NCBI GenBank assembly: GCA_963701065.1
Contig: OY969558.1
Coordinates: 434,001-498,000 of the forward strand
DNA: 64,000 bases
Direction of reading: 5' to 3'
Source: Aquirickettsiella gammari
Lineage (GTDB): Bacteria > Pseudomonadota > Gammaproteobacteria > Diplorickettsiales > Diplorickettsiaceae
Positions 62,225 through 64,000 of the stretch are shown here, piece after piece (position 1 is the first letter of the stretch; the number at the start of each line of letters is the position of its first letter). Below the pieces are notes generated by a model. It was not told the origin of the DNA and made no database searches. It saw only the letters and a program-made list of their open reading frames with translations. Made by a program: the position numbers and the translations under genes.

Positions 62225-64000
62225 ATGTTTAGCAAAGAGCTTGAAGTTAGTTTAAATTCCATTTTTAAACAAGCCCGTGAAAAACGTTATGAATATTTAA
62301 CGGTTGAGCATCTATTATTAGCACTTTTAGATGAACCTTCTGCTGTTGCAGCACTTAAGGCGTGCGGAGCAAATCTCAATCGTCTTAAGAACGAGATTAG
62401 TAATTTTATTGCGGCAACCACACCTTTATTTCCTTCTGCCGATCCTAACCTCGATATACAACCTACATTGGGTTTTCAGCGTGTTTTACAACGTGCTATT
62501 TTTCAAGTGCAATCCAGCGGAAAAACTCAAGTGAATGGTGTCAATATATTGGCTGCTATCTTCGGCGAACAAGATAGCCAAGCTATTTATTTTCTTCGTC
62601 GAGAAAACGTAACGCGTTCTGATTTATCGAATTACATTTCGCAAGGCCTGCCAAAATTACAGGATAATAATTTGGAGCCTAAATTAAACCATTTTGTGAC
62701 CGAAGAAGAAATCACCATAGAAGGTCCTGGAAATAGTCCTTTAGAACTTTATGCGATCAATTTAAATGGCAAAGCACGCCTTGGAAAAATTGATCCTTTG
62801 ATTGGACGAGCAGAAGAATTAGCCCGGGTTATTCAAATTCTTTGTCGTCGCCGCAAAAATAATCCGCTATTAGTCGGTGAAGCGGGTGTCGGAAAAACAG
62901 CGATAGTCGAAGGACTGGCTAAAGCGATTATCGACAAACGGGTTCCTGAAGTTCTCGCTAACAGTACGATTTACTCGTTGGATTTAGGCAGTTTACTGGC
63001 CGGGACTAAATATCGTGGCGATTTTGAAAAACGATTTAAAGCTTTATTAGCACAACTCAAACAAGAACCTCAGTCTGTACTCTTCATCGATGAAATTCAT
63101 GTGGTAATCGGTGCAGGTGCCGCTTCCGGTGGTGTCATGGATGCCTCTAATTTAATTAAGCCTTTACTGACGACCGGCGAACTAAAATGTATCGGTGCTA
63201 CCACCTATCAAGAATATCGTAGTATTTTTGAAAAAGATCGGGCTTTAGCGAGACGCTTCCAAAAAATCGATGTCCCTGAACCCAATTTAGAAGAAACCAT
63301 CGCCATCTTACGTGGCCTACGCGATAGACTTGAAGAACATCACCATGTTAAATACCGAATGAATGCCTTACGTGCCAGCGTCGAGTTAGCGGCTCGTTAC
63401 TTACCGGATCGCTTTTTACCCGATAAGGCTATTGATATCGTTGATGAAGCGGGCGCTTATCAAGCTTTACGACCGGATCATAAAAAGAAACATATCATTG
63501 GTATCCATGAAATCGAAGCGATAGTCGCTAAGATGGTGCGTATTCCTACTCGAAATGTCTCTGCTTCGGATAAGAGTCGCTTACGTCACTTAGAGAAAAA
63601 ATTAAAATCTCGGGTATTCGGCCAAGATGTTGCGATCGAAAATCTCTGTGCCGCCATGAAATTAACCCGTTCCGGCTTAAGAGAAACCAATAAAACAATT
63701 GGATCTTTCCTTTTTGCCGGCCCAACCGGTGTTGGCAAAACCGAAGTGACGCGTCAGCTCGCTGAACTAATGGGTATTGAATTACTCCGCTTTGACATGT
63801 CCGAATATATGGAAAGACATAGTGTATCGCGTTTAATCGGCGCGCCTCCGGGTTATATCGGTTATGATCAAGGTGGATTATTAACGGAAGCGGTGACCAA
63901 ACATCCTCATGCGGTTTTATTATTGGATGAAATTGAAAAAGCGCATCCTGACATCTTCAACCTTTTATTACAGGTTATGGATCATGGTAACTTAACCGAC
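62225..64000 (+). CDS. clpA: ATP-dependent Clp protease ATPase subunit ClpA (partial, C-terminus outside window)
   Basis: The frame starts at ATG 62225 with a strong AGGAGGG site and runs off the right edge, so 592 codons are visible. It begins MFSKELEVSLNSIFKQAREKRYEYLTVEHLLLALL, the ClpA N-domain that binds ClpS. Walker A of the first AAA+ module is GEAGVGKTA (218-226), then Walker B LFIDEIH; the second module has GPTGVGKTEVTRQLA and LLLDEIEKAHPD. ClpA has no long middle coiled coil, as here, which separates it from ClpB. It feeds ClpP. The usual upstream clpS is missing. Confidence 0.97.
   Translation, partial: MFSKELEVSLNSIFKQAREKRYEYLTVEHLLLALLDEPSAVAALKACGANLNRLKNEISNFIAATTPLFPSADPNLDIQPTLGFQRVLQRAIFQVQSSGKTQVNGVNILAAIFGEQDSQAIYFLRRENVTRSDLSNYISQGLPKLQDNNLEPKLNHFVTEEEITIEGPGNSPLELYAINLNGKARLGKIDPLIGRAEELARVIQILCRRRKNNPLLVGEAGVGKTAIVEGLAKAIIDKRVPEVLANSTIYSLDLGSLLAGTKYRGDFEKRFKALLAQLKQEPQSVLFIDEIHVVIGAGAASGGVMDASNLIKPLLTTGELKCIGATTYQEYRSIFEKDRALARRFQKIDVPEPNLEETIAILRGLRDRLEEHHHVKYRMNALRASVELAARYLPDRFLPDKAIDIVDEAGAYQALRPDHKKKHIIGIHEIEAIVAKMVRIPTRNVSASDKSRLRHLEKKLKSRVFGQDVAIENLCAAMKLTRSGLRETNKTIGSFLFAGPTGVGKTEVTRQLAELMGIELLRFDMSEYMERHSVSRLIGAPPGYIGYDQGGLLTEAVTKHPHAVLLLDEIEKAHPDIFNLLLQVMDHGNLTD

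Noticed and set aside
1..64000. Insertion sequences, CRISPR arrays, integrases or prophage
   Set aside because: No transposase, Cas, integrase or phage structural genes were recognised and no regularly spaced direct repeats were seen; the single XRE/S24 regulator alone does not indicate a prophage.

Overview
The window is 64 kb of an AT-rich gammaproteobacterial chromosome. Gene content and order point to the Legionellales, most likely a host-dependent Coxiella/Rickettsiella/Diplorickettsia-type bacterium. The signs are: typical gammaproteobacterial housekeeping blocks (rpsF-rpsR, leuS-lptE-holA-nadD-rsfS-rlmH, glyA-nrdR-nusB-thiL-pgpA, tsaE..mutL-miaA, icd-clpA); a Gram-negative envelope set (lolCD, lnt, lptE, kdsA, AsmA); conserved operons that look thinned out (no rib genes between nrdR and nusB, no clpS before clpA, no scpB after scpA, no ccmD or ccmE in sight); and several large, Lys/Asn-rich orphan proteins with eukaryote-like features between housekeeping genes. 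The genus assignment is inference; no database was consulted.

Layout. 1-1.3 kb: a partial membrane protein, rpsR and rpsF on the minus strand, divergent from ispB (1.5-2.5 kb). 2.6-4.7 kb: a kinase-like orphan and a DM13 lipid-anchored or membrane-anchored protein. 4.75-7.7 kb: tRNA-Pro(CGG), with the minus-strand ccmFGH operon running into it antisense. 7.7-8.4 kb: intergenic region holding a strong hairpin and a 55-codon mini-gene with its own promoter and terminator. 8.4-15.8 kb: six co-directional minus-strand genes (MATE exporter, class V aminotransferase, GT4 glycosyltransferase, epimerase-like SDR, Bcr/CflA-type MFS exporter, methyltransferase) that look like a small-molecule synthesis and export cluster. 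16.0-19.6 kb: udk-fabI and lolC-lolD. 19.6-22.1 kb: a regulatory patch with a lone receiver protein, a lone LuxR-type HTH protein, a 0.7 kb gene-poor stretch and an XRE/S24 repressor with a palindromic operator. 22.1-24.6 kb: ftsB, eno, kdsA (minus). 24.7-25.9 kb: an orphan with a possible RhoGAP-like region, overlapping the end of ccmC; then ccmCBA (minus). 28.4-31.1 kb: sohB and lnt. 31.2-36.8 kb: leuS to rlmH. 36.8-40.7 kb: pgpA, thiL, nusB, nrdR, glyA (minus). 41-47.2 kb: ettA, tsaE, a GT2-GtrA fusion, mutL, miaA. 47.2-50.0 kb: an MHS transporter, a HAM1-like pyrophosphatase and a DUF1338 protein (minus). 50.1-54.4 kb: a NIF3-like domain protein, AsmA, mutY, yggX, purine nucleoside phosphorylase. 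54.4-56.6 kb: SDR, scpA, M50 protease (minus). 56.9-60.6 kb: two tandem paralogous orphans, each with a bipartite basic cluster resembling a nuclear localisation signal. 60.7-64 kb: icd and the first 592 codons of clpA.

How it fits together. Most genes serve core functions: translation, cytochrome c maturation, lipoprotein and LPS transport, DNA repair and tRNA modification. The accessory layer is a set of candidate host-directed proteins (kinase-like, RhoGAP-like, NLS-bearing pair) scattered singly between conserved operons, which is how Dot/Icm effectors are typically placed in Legionellales, plus the 7.4 kb putative metabolite cluster with two exporters. No insertion sequence, CRISPR array, integrase or phage gene was seen.
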